A stretch of 64,000 nucleotides of DNA from NCBI GenBank assembly GCA_035651715.1, contig DASRFD010000150.1, positions 124,001 through 188,000 on the forward strand, read 5' to 3'. The DNA is from Nevskia sp035651715. Its GTDB lineage: Bacteria > Pseudomonadota > Gammaproteobacteria > Nevskiales > Nevskiaceae. The position numbers were made by a program, and so were the translations under genes. The first letter of the stretch is position 1. Every line of letters begins with the position of its first letter. Shown piece after piece: positions 1-7,889 of this stretch. A model generated the notes under the pieces. The model made no database searches. It saw only the letters and a list, made by a program, of their open reading frames with translations, and was not told the origin of the DNA.

Positions 1-1550
1 AGGGCGCCGTTGATGATCCGCGTCAGGCGGTCCGGCGCCGCGCCGTGCTCCTTCAGCAACAGGGCCGACAGCGCCGGCGACAGGGTCAGCGAGTTGAACG
101 CCGAGATCACCGTGCTGATGGCGATGGTCAGCGCGAACTGCTTGTAGAACTGGCCGGTCAGGCCGCTGATGAAGGCGGTGGGCACGAACACCGCGCACAG
201 CACCATGGCGGTGGCGATGATCGGGCCGGTGACCTCCTTCATCGCCTGCCTGGTCGCCTCGACCGGCTTGAGGCCGTTTTCGATGTTACGCTCAACGTTC
301 TCCACCACGACGATGGCGTCGTCGACCACGATGCCGATCGCCAGCACCAGGCCGAACAGCGACAGGGCGTTGAGGGAGAAGCCAAACAGGTGCATCACGG
401 CGAAGGTGCCGACCAGCGACACCGGCACCGCGATCAGCGGGATGATCGAGGCGCGCCAGGTCTGCAGGAACACGATCACCACGATCACCACCAGCAGGAT
501 CGCCTCCAGCAGCGTGTGGACCACGGCGTGGATCGAGCCGCGCACGAAGATGGTCGGGTCATAGACGATGTGGTAGTCCATGCCCTGCGGGAAGTCCTTC
601 TTCAGCTCCTCCATCTTGGCGCGGACGCGGTTGGAGATGTCGATGGCATTGCTGCCCGGGCGCTGGAACACCGGGATGGCGGCCGCGGGCTTGTTGTCGA
701 GCAGCGCGCGCAGGGCGTAGGTGTCGGCGCCCAGCTCGACCCGCGCCACGTCCTTCAGGCGCGTGACCTGGCCGTATTCGCCGGTCTTGATGATGATGTT
801 GCGGAAGTCGTCCTCGGTGGTGAGGCGGCCCTTGGTGTTGATCGCCACCTGGAACGAGGTGGCGCCGGGCGAAGGCGGCGCGCCGAGCTGGCCGGCGGCG
901 ACCTGCACGTTCTGCTCGCGGATCGCCTTGACCACGTCGGTGGCGGTCATGCCGCGGCTCGCCACCTTGTCCGGGTCGAGCCAGACGCGCATCGAGTAGT
1001 TGCCGGCGCCGAAGATCTGCACGTCGCCGACGCCGTCGAGGCGCGCCAGCTCGTCCTTGACCCGCAGCTGCGCGTAGTTGGCCAGGTACAGGGTGTCGTA
1101 GCGGTTGTCCGGCGACAGCAGGTGCACCACCAGGGTCAGGTCCGGCGAGGCCTTGTTGGTGGTCACGCCCAGGCGCTGCACCTCTTCCGGCAGCTTGGGC
1201 AGGGCCTGCGACACGCGGTTCTGCACCTGCTGCTGCGCCTTGTCGATGTCGGTGTTGAGCGAGAAGGTGATGGTCAGGGTCATCACGCCGTCGGCGGTGG
1301 CCTGCGAGAACTGGTACAGCATGCCCTCGACGCCGTTGATCGACTGCTCCAGCGGGCTGGCCACCGTCTCGGCGATCACCTTGGGATTGGCGCCGGGGAA
1401 GCTGGCTTTCACCACCACCGTCGGCGGCACCACTTCCGGGTATTCGCTGATCGGCAGCGACGGCAGCGCCAGCAGGCCCGCCAGGAAGATCAGCGCCGAC
1501 AGCACGCCGGCGAAGATCGGCCGGCTGATGAAGAATTGGGAGAGTTTCAT
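1..1550 (-). CDS. RND multidrug efflux pump, inner-membrane subunit (AcrB/MexB family), partial
   Basis: Proton-driven exporter of the inner membrane that works with the fusion protein encoded just upstream and an outer-membrane channel. The start ATG is at 1548-1550 and the protein begins MKLSQFFISRPIFAGVLSAL, the usual first helix of this family. About 516 residues are present and the gene continues beyond the left edge; full members have about 1050. A large periplasmic loop follows helix 1, then helices that include IGIVVDDAIVVVEN with the paired Asp residues of the proton relay in TM4. It lies downstream of the fusion-protein gene in the same direction, the MexA-MexB order. Family assignment is firm; the drug range cannot be read from the sequence. 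Confidence 0.95.
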   Translation of the reverse strand, partial: MKLSQFFISRPIFAGVLSALIFLAGLLALPSLPISEYPEVVPPTVVVKASFPGANPKVIAETVASPLEQSINGVEGMLYQFSQATADGVMTLTITFSLNTDIDKAQQQVQNRVSQALPKLPEEVQRLGVTTNKASPDLTLVVHLLSPDNRYDTLYLANYAQLRVKDELARLDGVGDVQIFGAGNYSMRVWLDPDKVASRGMTATDVVKAIREQNVQVAAGQLGAPPSPGATSFQVAINTKGRLTTEDDFRNIIIKTGEYGQVTRLKDVARVELGADTYALRALLDNKPAAAIPVFQRPGSNAIDISNRVRAKMEELKKDFPQGMDYHIVYDPTIFVRGSIHAVVHTLLEAILLVVIVVIVFLQTWRASIIPLIAVPVSLVGTFAVMHLFGFSLNALSLFGLVLAIGIVVDDAIVVVENVERNIENGLKPVEATRQAMKEVTGPIIATAMVLCAVFVPTAFISGLTGQFYKQFALTIAISTVISAFNSLTLSPALSALLLKEHGAAPDRLTRIINGA

Positions 1551-1572
1551 GACTATTGTCCTTTCCTGCTCG

Positions 1573-1697
1573 CTACCCTCTCCCACCGGGAGAGGGGTCG
1601 GGGTGAGGGGTGCTCCATCCTCAGGCGGTGGCGCCCGATGAACGTGCGCCCCTCACCCTCAGCCCCTGCCCTTCTCCCACACGGAGAAGGGTTGACA
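1573..1697. repeat. REP-like paired hairpins between the two efflux genes
   Basis: Two imperfect hairpins, CCCTCTCCCACCGGGAGAGG at about 1576-1596 and CCTTCTCCCACACGGAGAAGG near 1669-1691, flank oppositely oriented GGGTGAGGGG and CCCCTCACCC blocks. The same sequence family occurs at 11087-11125 and in tandem at 61268-61802. It fills the gap between the fusion-protein and pump genes and could form mRNA secondary structure there. Confidence 0.75.
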
Positions 1698-1701
1698 CGC
1701 C

Positions 1702-2997
1702 TTACGGCTGCGAATGGCCCTTGCCGCTGGTCGCGCCCTCGCGGGCGACGCTGGTCGGCGCCGGCACTGCGGCAACCTGGCGCAGGCCGTCGTTGTCCTG
1801 GTTCATCGCCACCCGGGTCGGCGCCACCGTCTGGCCCGGATGCACGTGCTGCAGGCCGTTGACGACGATCACCTCGCCGTCGTGCAGGCCCTGCTTCACC
1901 ACCCGCAGGCCGTCGATGTCCGGCCCCAGCTCGACGAAGCGCGACTCCAGGCTGTTGTCCGGCTTGAGCACCAGCACGAACTTCTTGCCCAGGTCGGTGC
2001 CGACGGCGCGGTCCTCGATCAGCACGGTGTCGGCGTCATCGCCGCCGACCAGGCGGATGCGGGCGAACAGGCCCGGCGTGTAGCGGCCGTCCGGGTTGGG
2101 GAACACCGCGCGGGCGCGGATCGTGCCGGTGGTCGGGTCGACCTGGTTGTCGACGAAGTTCAGCTCGCCCTGGTGCGGGTAGCCCTGCTCGTCGACCAGG
2201 CCCATGAACACGCCGCTGGTGGCGTCGGCGCTCTTGCTCGCCTGCTCCTGGCCCGGCGCGCCGGCGTCGAGCTTGCGGTAGCGCAGGTAGGTCTGCTCGT
2301 CGGCGTCGAAGTAGGCGTAGACCGGGTCGTCCGACACCACCGTGGTCAGCAGGCTGCTGCTGGTCACCAGGTTGCCGGCGGTGATCAGCGCCCGCGACAC
2401 GTGGCCGTCGATCGGCGCGCGCACCTCGGTGAACTCCAGGTTCAGCTTGGCCGCGGCCAGCGAGCCGCTGACCGAGCCCAGCGCGCCCTGCGCCGAGGTC
2501 TCCGCGGCGGACAGCCGGTCGTACTCCTCGCGCGAAATGGCGTTGGCCGCGATCAGCCGCTCGGCGCGGGCGTGGTTGGCCTTGGCCAGCTGCAGGTCGG
2601 AGAGGGCGCGGAGCCGCTCGGAGTTGAGCCGGTCAACCTCGGCCTGGAACGGGCGCGGATCGATCTGGAACAGCAGCTGCCCTTTCTTGACGCGGGCGCC
2701 TTCGGGGAAGGCGACCTTGTCGATGTAGCCGCTGACGCGCGGCCGCACTTCCACCGTGTTCACCGCCTGCAGGCGGCCGCTGAATTCCTGCCACTCGTGC
2801 AGGGGCTTGTGGATCACCTCGGCCACGGTCACCTCCGGCAGCGCCGGGGCGGCCGGGGCCGGCTTGGCCTCGGAACGGCCCAGGCCGAAGACCAGGGCGA
2901 ACACCGTGGCGGCCGGCAGGGCCAGCAGCAGCGAGGTGGAAAACTTCTTCGGTACAACAATCTTTGGGGCGGACTTCTTGGGCTGGTTGAACGACAT
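1702..2997 (-). CDS. RND efflux periplasmic adaptor (membrane fusion protein, AcrA/MexA/MexE type)
   Basis: Periplasmic adaptor joining the RND pump to an outer-membrane channel. It is 431 residues from the ATG at 2995-2997, chosen because GGGAG lies upstream and because the residues before it in the open frame look non-coding. An N-terminal hydrophobic helix at about residues 20-40 anchors it, and no lipobox is seen. The biotinyl-lipoyl half motif VEVRPRVSGYIDKVAFPEGA, a coiled-coil hairpin rich in Ala, Glu and Arg, the second lipoyl half (FTEVRAPIDGHVSRALITAG) and beta-barrel segments follow in order. It is transcribed ahead of the pump gene and divergently from the TetR regulator, which probably represses it. 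Confidence 0.95.
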   Translation of the reverse strand: MSFNQPKKSAPKIVVPKKFSTSLLLALPAATVFALVFGLGRSEAKPAPAAPALPEVTVAEVIHKPLHEWQEFSGRLQAVNTVEVRPRVSGYIDKVAFPEGARVKKGQLLFQIDPRPFQAEVDRLNSERLRALSDLQLAKANHARAERLIAANAISREEYDRLSAAETSAQGALGSVSGSLAAAKLNLEFTEVRAPIDGHVSRALITAGNLVTSSSLLTTVVSDDPVYAYFDADEQTYLRYRKLDAGAPGQEQASKSADATSGVFMGLVDEQGYPHQGELNFVDNQVDPTTGTIRARAVFPNPDGRYTPGLFARIRLVGGDDADTVLIEDRAVGTDLGKKFVLVLKPDNSLESRFVELGPDIDGLRVVKQGLHDGEVIVVNGLQHVHPGQTVAPTRVAMNQDNDGLRQVAAVPAPTSVAREGATSGKGHSQP

Positions 2998-3100
2998 CTT
3001 CGAACTCCCGACTATTCCCTGGAAAAGGCGCCTACGGCTGGGGGAACCGGAGGCGTCGGGACTTGCCGTGCTCCATGTCGGACCGGTGTTTTGCACCGAC

Positions 3101-3129
3101 TTGACATATCGCCATAACACTCCGATGCT
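3101..3129 (+). promoter_or_regulatory. candidate sigma-70 promoter for the TetR gene
   Basis: TTGACA at 3101-3106 is followed after 17 bases by GATGCT at 3124-3129. It points towards the TetR gene, and both ACCGGT operators lie just downstream, which fits autorepression. The -10 box is a weak match. Confidence 0.45.
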
Positions 3130-3141
3130 ACGCGCCGTGTG

Positions 3142-3151
3142 TTACCGGTAA
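3142..3151. promoter_or_regulatory. ACCGGT-centred palindrome, operator candidate 1
   Basis: TTACCGGTAA is a perfect 10-bp palindrome in the region between the efflux operon and the TetR gene. Its core is shared with a second palindrome 36 bp downstream. Confidence 0.5.
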
Positions 3152-3173
3152 GTCACATCTGGTGCGGCGTAAG

Positions 3174-3191
3174 TTAGTGACCGGTCAGTAA
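3174..3191. promoter_or_regulatory. ACCGGT-centred palindrome, operator candidate 2
   Basis: TTAGTGACCGGTCAGTAA is an 18-bp near-perfect inverted repeat (one mismatched pair) located 21 bp before the TetR start codon. Length, symmetry and position suit a TetR-family dimer site. Confidence 0.6.
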
Positions 3192-3212
3192 CATGTCAAG
3201 CAGGAGAGCGGT

Positions 3213-3836
3213 ATGAATGCATCCAAGGTCAGCCAAGCCGTTGTAGAGAAAGAAGTTATTGCCGAGCATCCGAAGCCGCGCGTGCGCGACCGGATCTTCG
3301 AGACGGCGTGCGAGCTGTTCTACCGCCACGGCATCCGCGCCGTGGGCGTCGATACCATCGCCAGCGAGGCTGGCACGAACAAGATGAGCTTCTACCGCAG
3401 CTTCGCCTCCAAGGACGAGCTGGTGGCCGAATACCTGCGCAGCGAGGAGCGCGAGGGCTGGGACTGGTGGGACGAGATCATGAAGGCCCACGAGGGCAAC
3501 CCGCGCAAGCAGGTCGAGGTGCTGTTCGACGCGCACGTCAAGGAGACCTGCAAGATGGACTCGCGCGGCTGCGCCCTGGCCAACGCCGCGGTGGAGATCA
3601 CCGAACCGGAGCACCCCGCCCGGGCGGTGGTCGAGCAGTACAAGGCCGAGATGCGCCGCCGCTTCCGCAAGCTGGCGCGCGAGCTGAACGCCCGCGAGCC
3701 CGAGGTACTGGGCGATTCGCTGATGCTGCTGTGGGAAGGCAGCTACCTGACCCGCCTCACCTTCCAGTGCCAGCACGGCCCGGCGCACAACGCGGGCAAG
3801 GCGGCCCGGGCGTTGATTGACGCATATACCAGCTGA
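3213..3836 (+). CDS. TetR/AcrR family transcriptional regulator
   Basis: DNA-binding repressor of 207 residues. AGGAGA lies a few bases before the ATG. The helix-turn-helix region spans about residues 24-70: the helix RDRIFETACELFYRHGIRAV is followed by GVDTIASEAGTNKMSFYRSF, the usual TetR N-terminal domain. The C-terminal ligand domain is helical and its sequence does not identify a ligand. The gene is divergent from the RND adaptor and pump genes, and two palindromes occupy the intergenic space, so it very probably represses the pump and itself. The family is certain; the target is inferred from position. Confidence 0.93.
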   Translation: MNASKVSQAVVEKEVIAEHPKPRVRDRIFETACELFYRHGIRAVGVDTIASEAGTNKMSFYRSFASKDELVAEYLRSEEREGWDWWDEIMKAHEGNPRKQVEVLFDAHVKETCKMDSRGCALANAAVEITEPEHPARAVVEQYKAEMRRRFRKLARELNAREPEVLGDSLMLLWEGSYLTRLTFQCQHGPAHNAGKAARALIDAYTS

Positions 3837-3856
3837 GCGGGACCGCCCCCTTCCGA

Positions 3857-3884
3857 CCCGTCATTCCCGCGCCGGCGGGAATCC
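3857..3884. repeat. dispersed intergenic inverted-repeat end (CGTCATTCCCGC type)
   Basis: CGTCATTCCCGCGCCGGCGG followed by GAATCC matches the end of a common proteobacterial intergenic element. A partial opposite end (GGGTCCCCGCCTCCGCG) is seen near 3928-3944. A better preserved copy of the same type lies at 4611-4690. Confidence 0.55.
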
Positions 3885-3958
3885 GGTTTGGGCGCCTTCA
3901 AGCGGCGCGCAATCTGAAGGAAGAGCTGGGTCCCCGCCTCCGCGCGACGACGTGGTCA

Positions 3959-4590
3959 CTAGCGCACTTTTACCGCTGGCGCCTTCGCCCCTCTACGCAT
4001 CGTCTCGATAAACCGATCCAGCGGCGCCGGCTCCGCCACCGGCGCATCCGGCTGCGGTCCCTTGTCCCAGAACTCGCGCCACGACGGGAACAGCTGGTGG
4101 AAGCCGCCCTCGTAGGGCTCGCGGCCGGGCCAGCGCATCTTGTTGTCGCCCAGCGGCGGCTTGTTCAGGTCGGTGGCGTACCAGTACAGCGGCAGGCGGC
4201 GGCGGAAGTACCAGCGGCCGTCGCGGCGCTCGTAGCGGTCGAAGTACATCATCTGCATGATGACCCACTCGCTGCCGGCCTCGTGTTCGTTCTTGGAATA
4301 GACCACGCCTTGCGCATGGTCCGGGTCGAGGAACTCGATGATGTGCCGCCGATGTGGTGCGCGGTGCCGGTGAACTGCCCGCGCATGGTCTGGTCGAACC
4401 AGCGCCGCAGCGCGGCGCGGCCGCTCTCGCCGTTGCCGACCTGGATGTCCGCCGGAAACAGCCCGACCCAGGCGTCGGCGTCGCGCATGTCCAGCGCCAG
4501 CGCATACTTCGCCGCGAGCTGGCGGATCTGGTCGGTGGACTCGAGGCGGTCGATGCGGGCGACAAGTTGCGAAAGGTCGGAATCGGGCAT
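3959..4590 (-). pseudogene. SnoaL-like (NTF2-fold) protein interrupted by a frameshift
   Basis: The gene starts at the ATG 4588-4590 (MPDSDLSQLVARIDRLES) and reads as a SnoaL_4-type protein through DAWVGLFPADIQVGNGESGR to GTAHHIGG. Reading then leaves frame near 4343-4350, where the family expects a His-(Ile/Val)-Ile-Glu-Phe run. The next frame supplies exactly HIIEFLDPDHAQGVVYSKNE and continues to the stop at 3959-3961. One base appears to be missing, and restoring it gives a protein of about 210 residues. SnoaL-like proteins are cone-shaped barrels used as small hydratases, isomerases or ligand binders; no specific reaction can be inferred. A second, intact SnoaL-like gene lies directly upstream. 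The break is either a true mutation or an assembly error. Confidence 0.8.
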
Positions 4591-4610
4591 CGCGCTCTCC
4601 TCTCACGATT

Positions 4611-4690
4611 CGTCACTCCCGCGAGGGCGGGAGTCCGGTTTTTACGCGCTGGCCCAGGACAACTGGATCCCCGCCTTCGCGGAGATGACA
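4611..4690. repeat. MITE- or ERIC-like element bounded by inverted repeats
   Basis: The left end CGTCACTCCCGCGAGGGCGG and the right end GGATCCCCGCCTTCGCGGAG plus ATGAC are near-inverted copies, enclosing about 30 bases. It sits between the two SnoaL-like genes. Related single ends are at 3857-3884 and about 42905-42930. Confidence 0.65.
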
Positions 4691-4699
4691 AGCAAAATA

Positions 4700-5221
4700 T
4701 CAGGCGTTCTCGATGAACCCCGTCGAGGGCGGCTTGCCCAGCGCCATCACCTTCTCCTGCCCGTCCTCGCCCACCAGGCGCATCTGGAACGAGGTCTGGC
4801 GGAAGCGCTGGGCGCTGATCCACCAGCGGCCGTTCTGGCGCACGTACTCGTCGCGGTACTCGCCGGCCAGGTTGACCACGGTGCGTTCCTTCACGTTGAT
4901 CTGGCAGAAGTTCAGGTCCCATACGCCGGTGGCGCTGTCCGGTCCGGTTAGGGTGATCTGCGGGTTCTGGCCGTGGTGCATGTCCATCACGTTCGGGTTC
5001 TTCACCGCCAGATCGGTGAACACCGCCACCCAGCCGTCGCGGTCGTTGAAGGAGGGGAAGCCGTCGGCCTCGATCACCGCGCCCTTTTCGATGAAGCAGT
5101 CGCGCATGGTGTCGGGCTGCTTGCGGTCGCAGGCGCGCAGGTAGCGGGCCTTCAGCTCCTGGATGGCATGGATGTCCTCCAGCGCCTGCAGGCGCTTTTC
5201 CAGGTCGGCGACGGTGGCCAT
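4700..5221 (-). CDS. SnoaL-like (NTF2-fold) domain protein
   Basis: Small alpha+beta barrel protein of 173 residues, beginning MATVADLEKRLQALEDIHAI. The ATG at 5219-5221 is preceded by AGGAG. The segment IQELKARYLRACDRKQPDTM and the later WWISAQRFRQTSFQMRLV match the SnoaL_4 type, in which a charged cavity holds a small ligand; family members include hydroxylating and isomerising enzymes and proteins of unknown function. The frameshifted paralogue lies downstream in the same direction, so the two probably formed one transcript. No export signal is visible. The exact reaction is unknown. Confidence 0.85.
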   Translation of the reverse strand: MATVADLEKRLQALEDIHAIQELKARYLRACDRKQPDTMRDCFIEKGAVIEADGFPSFNDRDGWVAVFTDLAVKNPNVMDMHHGQNPQITLTGPDSATGVWDLNFCQINVKERTVVNLAGEYRDEYVRQNGRWWISAQRFRQTSFQMRLVGEDGQEKVMALGKPPSTGFIENA

Positions 5222-5311
5222 GGCCGGTTCTCCTCGTGCTTTGATGTTGACCGATTGTGGGCCAGGAGTTCCCCCGGCGGCACAGTCCATTCGGACTAAA
5301 TGCGGGGCATG

Positions 5312-5342
5312 AAAAAGCCCCGCGGGCGTTGCGCCCGCGGGG
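5312..5342 (-). terminator. rho-independent terminator of the S53 peptidase gene
   Basis: A perfect 11-bp stem, CCCCGCGGGCG at 5318-5328 paired with CGCCCGCGGGG at 5332-5342, has a 3-base loop. On the minus strand a run of five T follows (5312-5316). It lies just past the stop of the sedolisin gene. Confidence 0.9.
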
Positions 5343-5354
5343 CCGGCGCCGCGA

Positions 5355-7040
5355 TTACTGGGCGCTGTTGAACTGGCTGATGTCGAAGCTGCCCCAGCCG
5401 GTGGTGTTGTCGAAGCCGGCCTTGGCGCAGTAGTCCTTCTGGCCGAGCAGGCTGCTGAGCAGGCTCAGCAGGGCGTTGCTGCCGCTGTTGCAGCCGGACG
5501 TCACGTCATGGAACGAGGCCGGCCTGGACGCCGCGGCGGCATAGATCAACGGGGCGGCGAAGCCGAGCGTGTTGTTGTGCGCGCTCTGCACGCGCGCCCA
5601 GACGCCGGTGGCCAGCGGCGCCGCCAGGCTGGTGCCGCCGACCTGGGTGGAGCTGCCGCTGTTGATGATCACCGCGCCCGAGTTGGGGTCCGCATCCATC
5701 GCCACGTCCGGCACGGTGCGCGCGCTGGAGCCGGTCACGGCCTTCTGGTAGGGCTGCGCCTGCACCACCGTGCTGACGCCGCCGCCGCCGCCGGCCCAGG
5801 TGGTCTCGCCGGCGTAGCTGCCGTCGCTGTTGGTGTTGAGCGTGGTGCCGCCCACCGCCACGACATTGCGCGAGCTGGCCGGGTAGCTCACCGCGGTGTT
5901 GACGCCCTGCTGGCCGGAGCAGCCGGTGTAGGCGCCGCCGTCGCCGGACGAGGCGAAGAAGGTCTGGCCCTGCGAGGACCCGGCCAGGAAGATCTGCTCC
6001 GTCGTGCCGAGGGCGCCGCTGCTCTGCTCCGAGCTCTCGCAGATGCCGAGCGAGATGTTGATGGCCTTGACGTTCGGGTGCATCACCGCGTTGTTGTAGG
6101 CCACTTCGAGGTCGGAATCGTTGAGAGAGGCGGCGTTGAAGAAGTGCAGCACCGCGACGTTGCCGGCCATGGAGGTGGAAGTCTGGCTGTCCAGATCCCA
6201 CTCGATGGTGCCGCTGGTGTCGGTGCCGTTCACTTCCGCGGGCACGAAGTCCAGCGCGACCTGCGGCAGGCCGTTCTGGCTCTCGTAGGCGCGCAGATCG
6301 GTGACGGTCTGGGTCAGGTTGCCGTCGGTGATGATGCCGATCTCGGTGAGCGAGCCGGTAGGCGTGCCGCCGACGTCGTAGATCGCCGGGAATTGCACCG
6401 GCACGTGGCCGGTGGCGGTGCCGGCCAGCGGCACGGCGTTGGCGCCGGCCCTGGTGACGCTGTCGGCGCGCTGGTACAGCGGGTGCGCCACGTTGGCGTT
6501 CTGCAGGCCGGTGACGGCCAGCACCACGTCGGCCAGCTCGTCCGGCACCTGCACGTCGCGGGTGTTGGCGAACACGGTGCGGTTGTCGAGCTTGAACTGG
6601 CGGATGCTGGTGTTGAACGCGCTCTCCACCAGGGAGCGGCGGCCCTCCGCCGTCACCAGCAGGCGATTCGCGGCGACCTGGATGTTGCTGAAGCCGGCGC
6701 GGCGCAGATAATCGGTCACCGCCTGCACCTGGCGCTCGCTGGGCGCATAGCCGGCGGCGAACTCTTCGGCCGACAGGATGCGGCCGTAATCGCGGCTGAG
6801 CAGGGTGTGCTGGTTCTGCACCAGGGCTTCCAGCGCGTCGCGGTTCTGCAGCTTCAGGCTTACTGCAATGCGCATGGTCGCGGTATCCGGCAGCGCGCCG
6901 AGCAGCGTGGCGTTCTGCAATGCGGCGGCGTGCGAGGCCGTGCCGTGCCACGCGGCCTGGGCCGCGGACGGCAGCGCCAGCAGCGCCAGGCCTAGACCGG
7001 CTACCGGGGCGGTGAAACTCCTGAGTCCCTTGTTGAACAT
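5355..7040 (-). CDS. secreted pro-sedolisin, S53 family serine-carboxyl peptidase
   Basis: Exported protease of 561 residues, active at acidic pH in known relatives. The start is the ATG 7038-7040 with AGGAGAAGG upstream. A signal peptide ends near residue 30 (LPSAAQAA). An activation propeptide (about 55-190) contains EEFAAGYAPSERQVQAVTDY. The catalytic domain follows: Glu280 and Asp284 in TIEWDLD, the oxyanion Asp367 in SSGDGGA, and the nucleophile Ser471 in GGTSLAAP. A calcium-type C-terminal segment (FHDVTSGCNSGSN, TTGWGSFD) ends the protein. All the catalytic residues are present, so it should be active after the propeptide is removed. It is single, with its own terminator. Confidence 0.95.
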   Translation of the reverse strand: MFNKGLRSFTAPVAGLGLALLALPSAAQAAWHGTASHAAALQNATLLGALPDTATMRIAVSLKLQNRDALEALVQNQHTLLSRDYGRILSAEEFAAGYAPSERQVQAVTDYLRRAGFSNIQVAANRLLVTAEGRRSLVESAFNTSIRQFKLDNRTVFANTRDVQVPDELADVVLAVTGLQNANVAHPLYQRADSVTRAGANAVPLAGTATGHVPVQFPAIYDVGGTPTGSLTEIGIITDGNLTQTVTDLRAYESQNGLPQVALDFVPAEVNGTDTSGTIEWDLDSQTSTSMAGNVAVLHFFNAASLNDSDLEVAYNNAVMHPNVKAINISLGICESSEQSSGALGTTEQIFLAGSSQGQTFFASSGDGGAYTGCSGQQGVNTAVSYPASSRNVVAVGGTTLNTNSDGSYAGETTWAGGGGGVSTVVQAQPYQKAVTGSSARTVPDVAMDADPNSGAVIINSGSSTQVGGTSLAAPLATGVWARVQSAHNNTLGFAAPLIYAAAASRPASFHDVTSGCNSGSNALLSLLSSLLGQKDYCAKAGFDNTTGWGSFDISQFNSAQ

Positions 7041-7622
7041 GGCTTTCCTTCTCCTCGTCGACTGGCAGGTGCCAGATTGCTGATTCGTGACATGCGGCGC
7101 AGGCCGGCCGAAGACGCCGGCGGCGTGGGAAACCGGATACGGACGGAGCAGCGCGGAAAGGTCGGAGCAGGCCGCGGCGCGCAGCGCGGCGGCGCGTGGC
7201 CAGCCGCAGCGGCGCGGGCCTGGCGAGGGCGGGCAGCACGGCGCGGCACAGAAACCGTGTGCATTGCATGGAAAATGCTGAAAAGGAACGCCGAAGCGTC
7301 CCGCCCCTGCCGGCTCATCCTTGAGCTCCCCTGCCCTCTGCGCCCAATTTGAGTGCTGAACCGGCACGGGCGTCAAGCCCACCGGTCGGGCGGATGCTGT
7401 CGTGCGCGGGCGACAGGACGCGGCGGTACCACGTAGCGCGGCGGCAAAATGAAGACCAGGCGCGCCGAGTCGTGCGATCTGCGAAACGCCAGCTCCGCCG
7501 CTGCCCGTCGGCCGGCCGCCGTACCGAGGCGTTCCCCCTGCGCCTCAGGCTCCGCTCGGGGTAGAATCGAGTCGCAACAAGGACGTTGCGCAACGCCCGG
7601 AGCCTGGCGCTCAGGATTGGAT
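7041..7622. other. intergenic region upstream of the S53 gene and of a tiny membrane protein
   Basis: No convincing coding sequence in 582 bp. It should hold the S53 promoter on the minus strand. Near its right end is TAGAAT (about 7562-7567), a possible -10 element for the small gene at 7623, followed by the perfect palindrome CGTTGCGCAACG. Confidence 0.5.
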
Positions 7623-7745
7623 ATGGCAATTCGCTATTACGATCACACCCTTGGCCGCGAGCGCATCAAGCCACGCTATAAATGGGCCATGAGCGCTTTC
7701 GCGATTGGAATCGTGTGCGGGGTGGTCTTCGCCCACGTCATCTAG
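7623..7745 (+). CDS. 40-residue single-helix membrane protein (paralogue A)
   Basis: An unrecognised small protein whose second half is one transmembrane helix (AMSAFAIGIVCGVVFAHVI). The N-terminus is polar and basic, with YYDHTLGRERIKPRYKW. The reading is supported by a clear paralogue at 12917-13036, which shares YYDH-LGRERIK-RY-W and the ending AHV plus a hydrophobic residue. Conservation at protein level, with different codons in several places, argues that both are real. The likely topology is N-terminus in the cytoplasm (positive-inside rule). The ribosome site is weak (AGGATTGG). The function is unknown. Confidence 0.75.
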   Translation: MAIRYYDHTLGRERIKPRYKWAMSAFAIGIVCGVVFAHVI

Positions 7746-7889
7746 GGCTCGCGCCCAGCAGCGCCCTCACGATGTGCGCAGCCCGGCAGCGCCGGGCCGC
7801 CGCGCTGCACCGGCAGCGAGTCCCTTCCGCGCGCCACTGTCGTCCAGGCGACAGATCGCCGCGGGCGGAGGGCCTACAATCCCTCCGCC

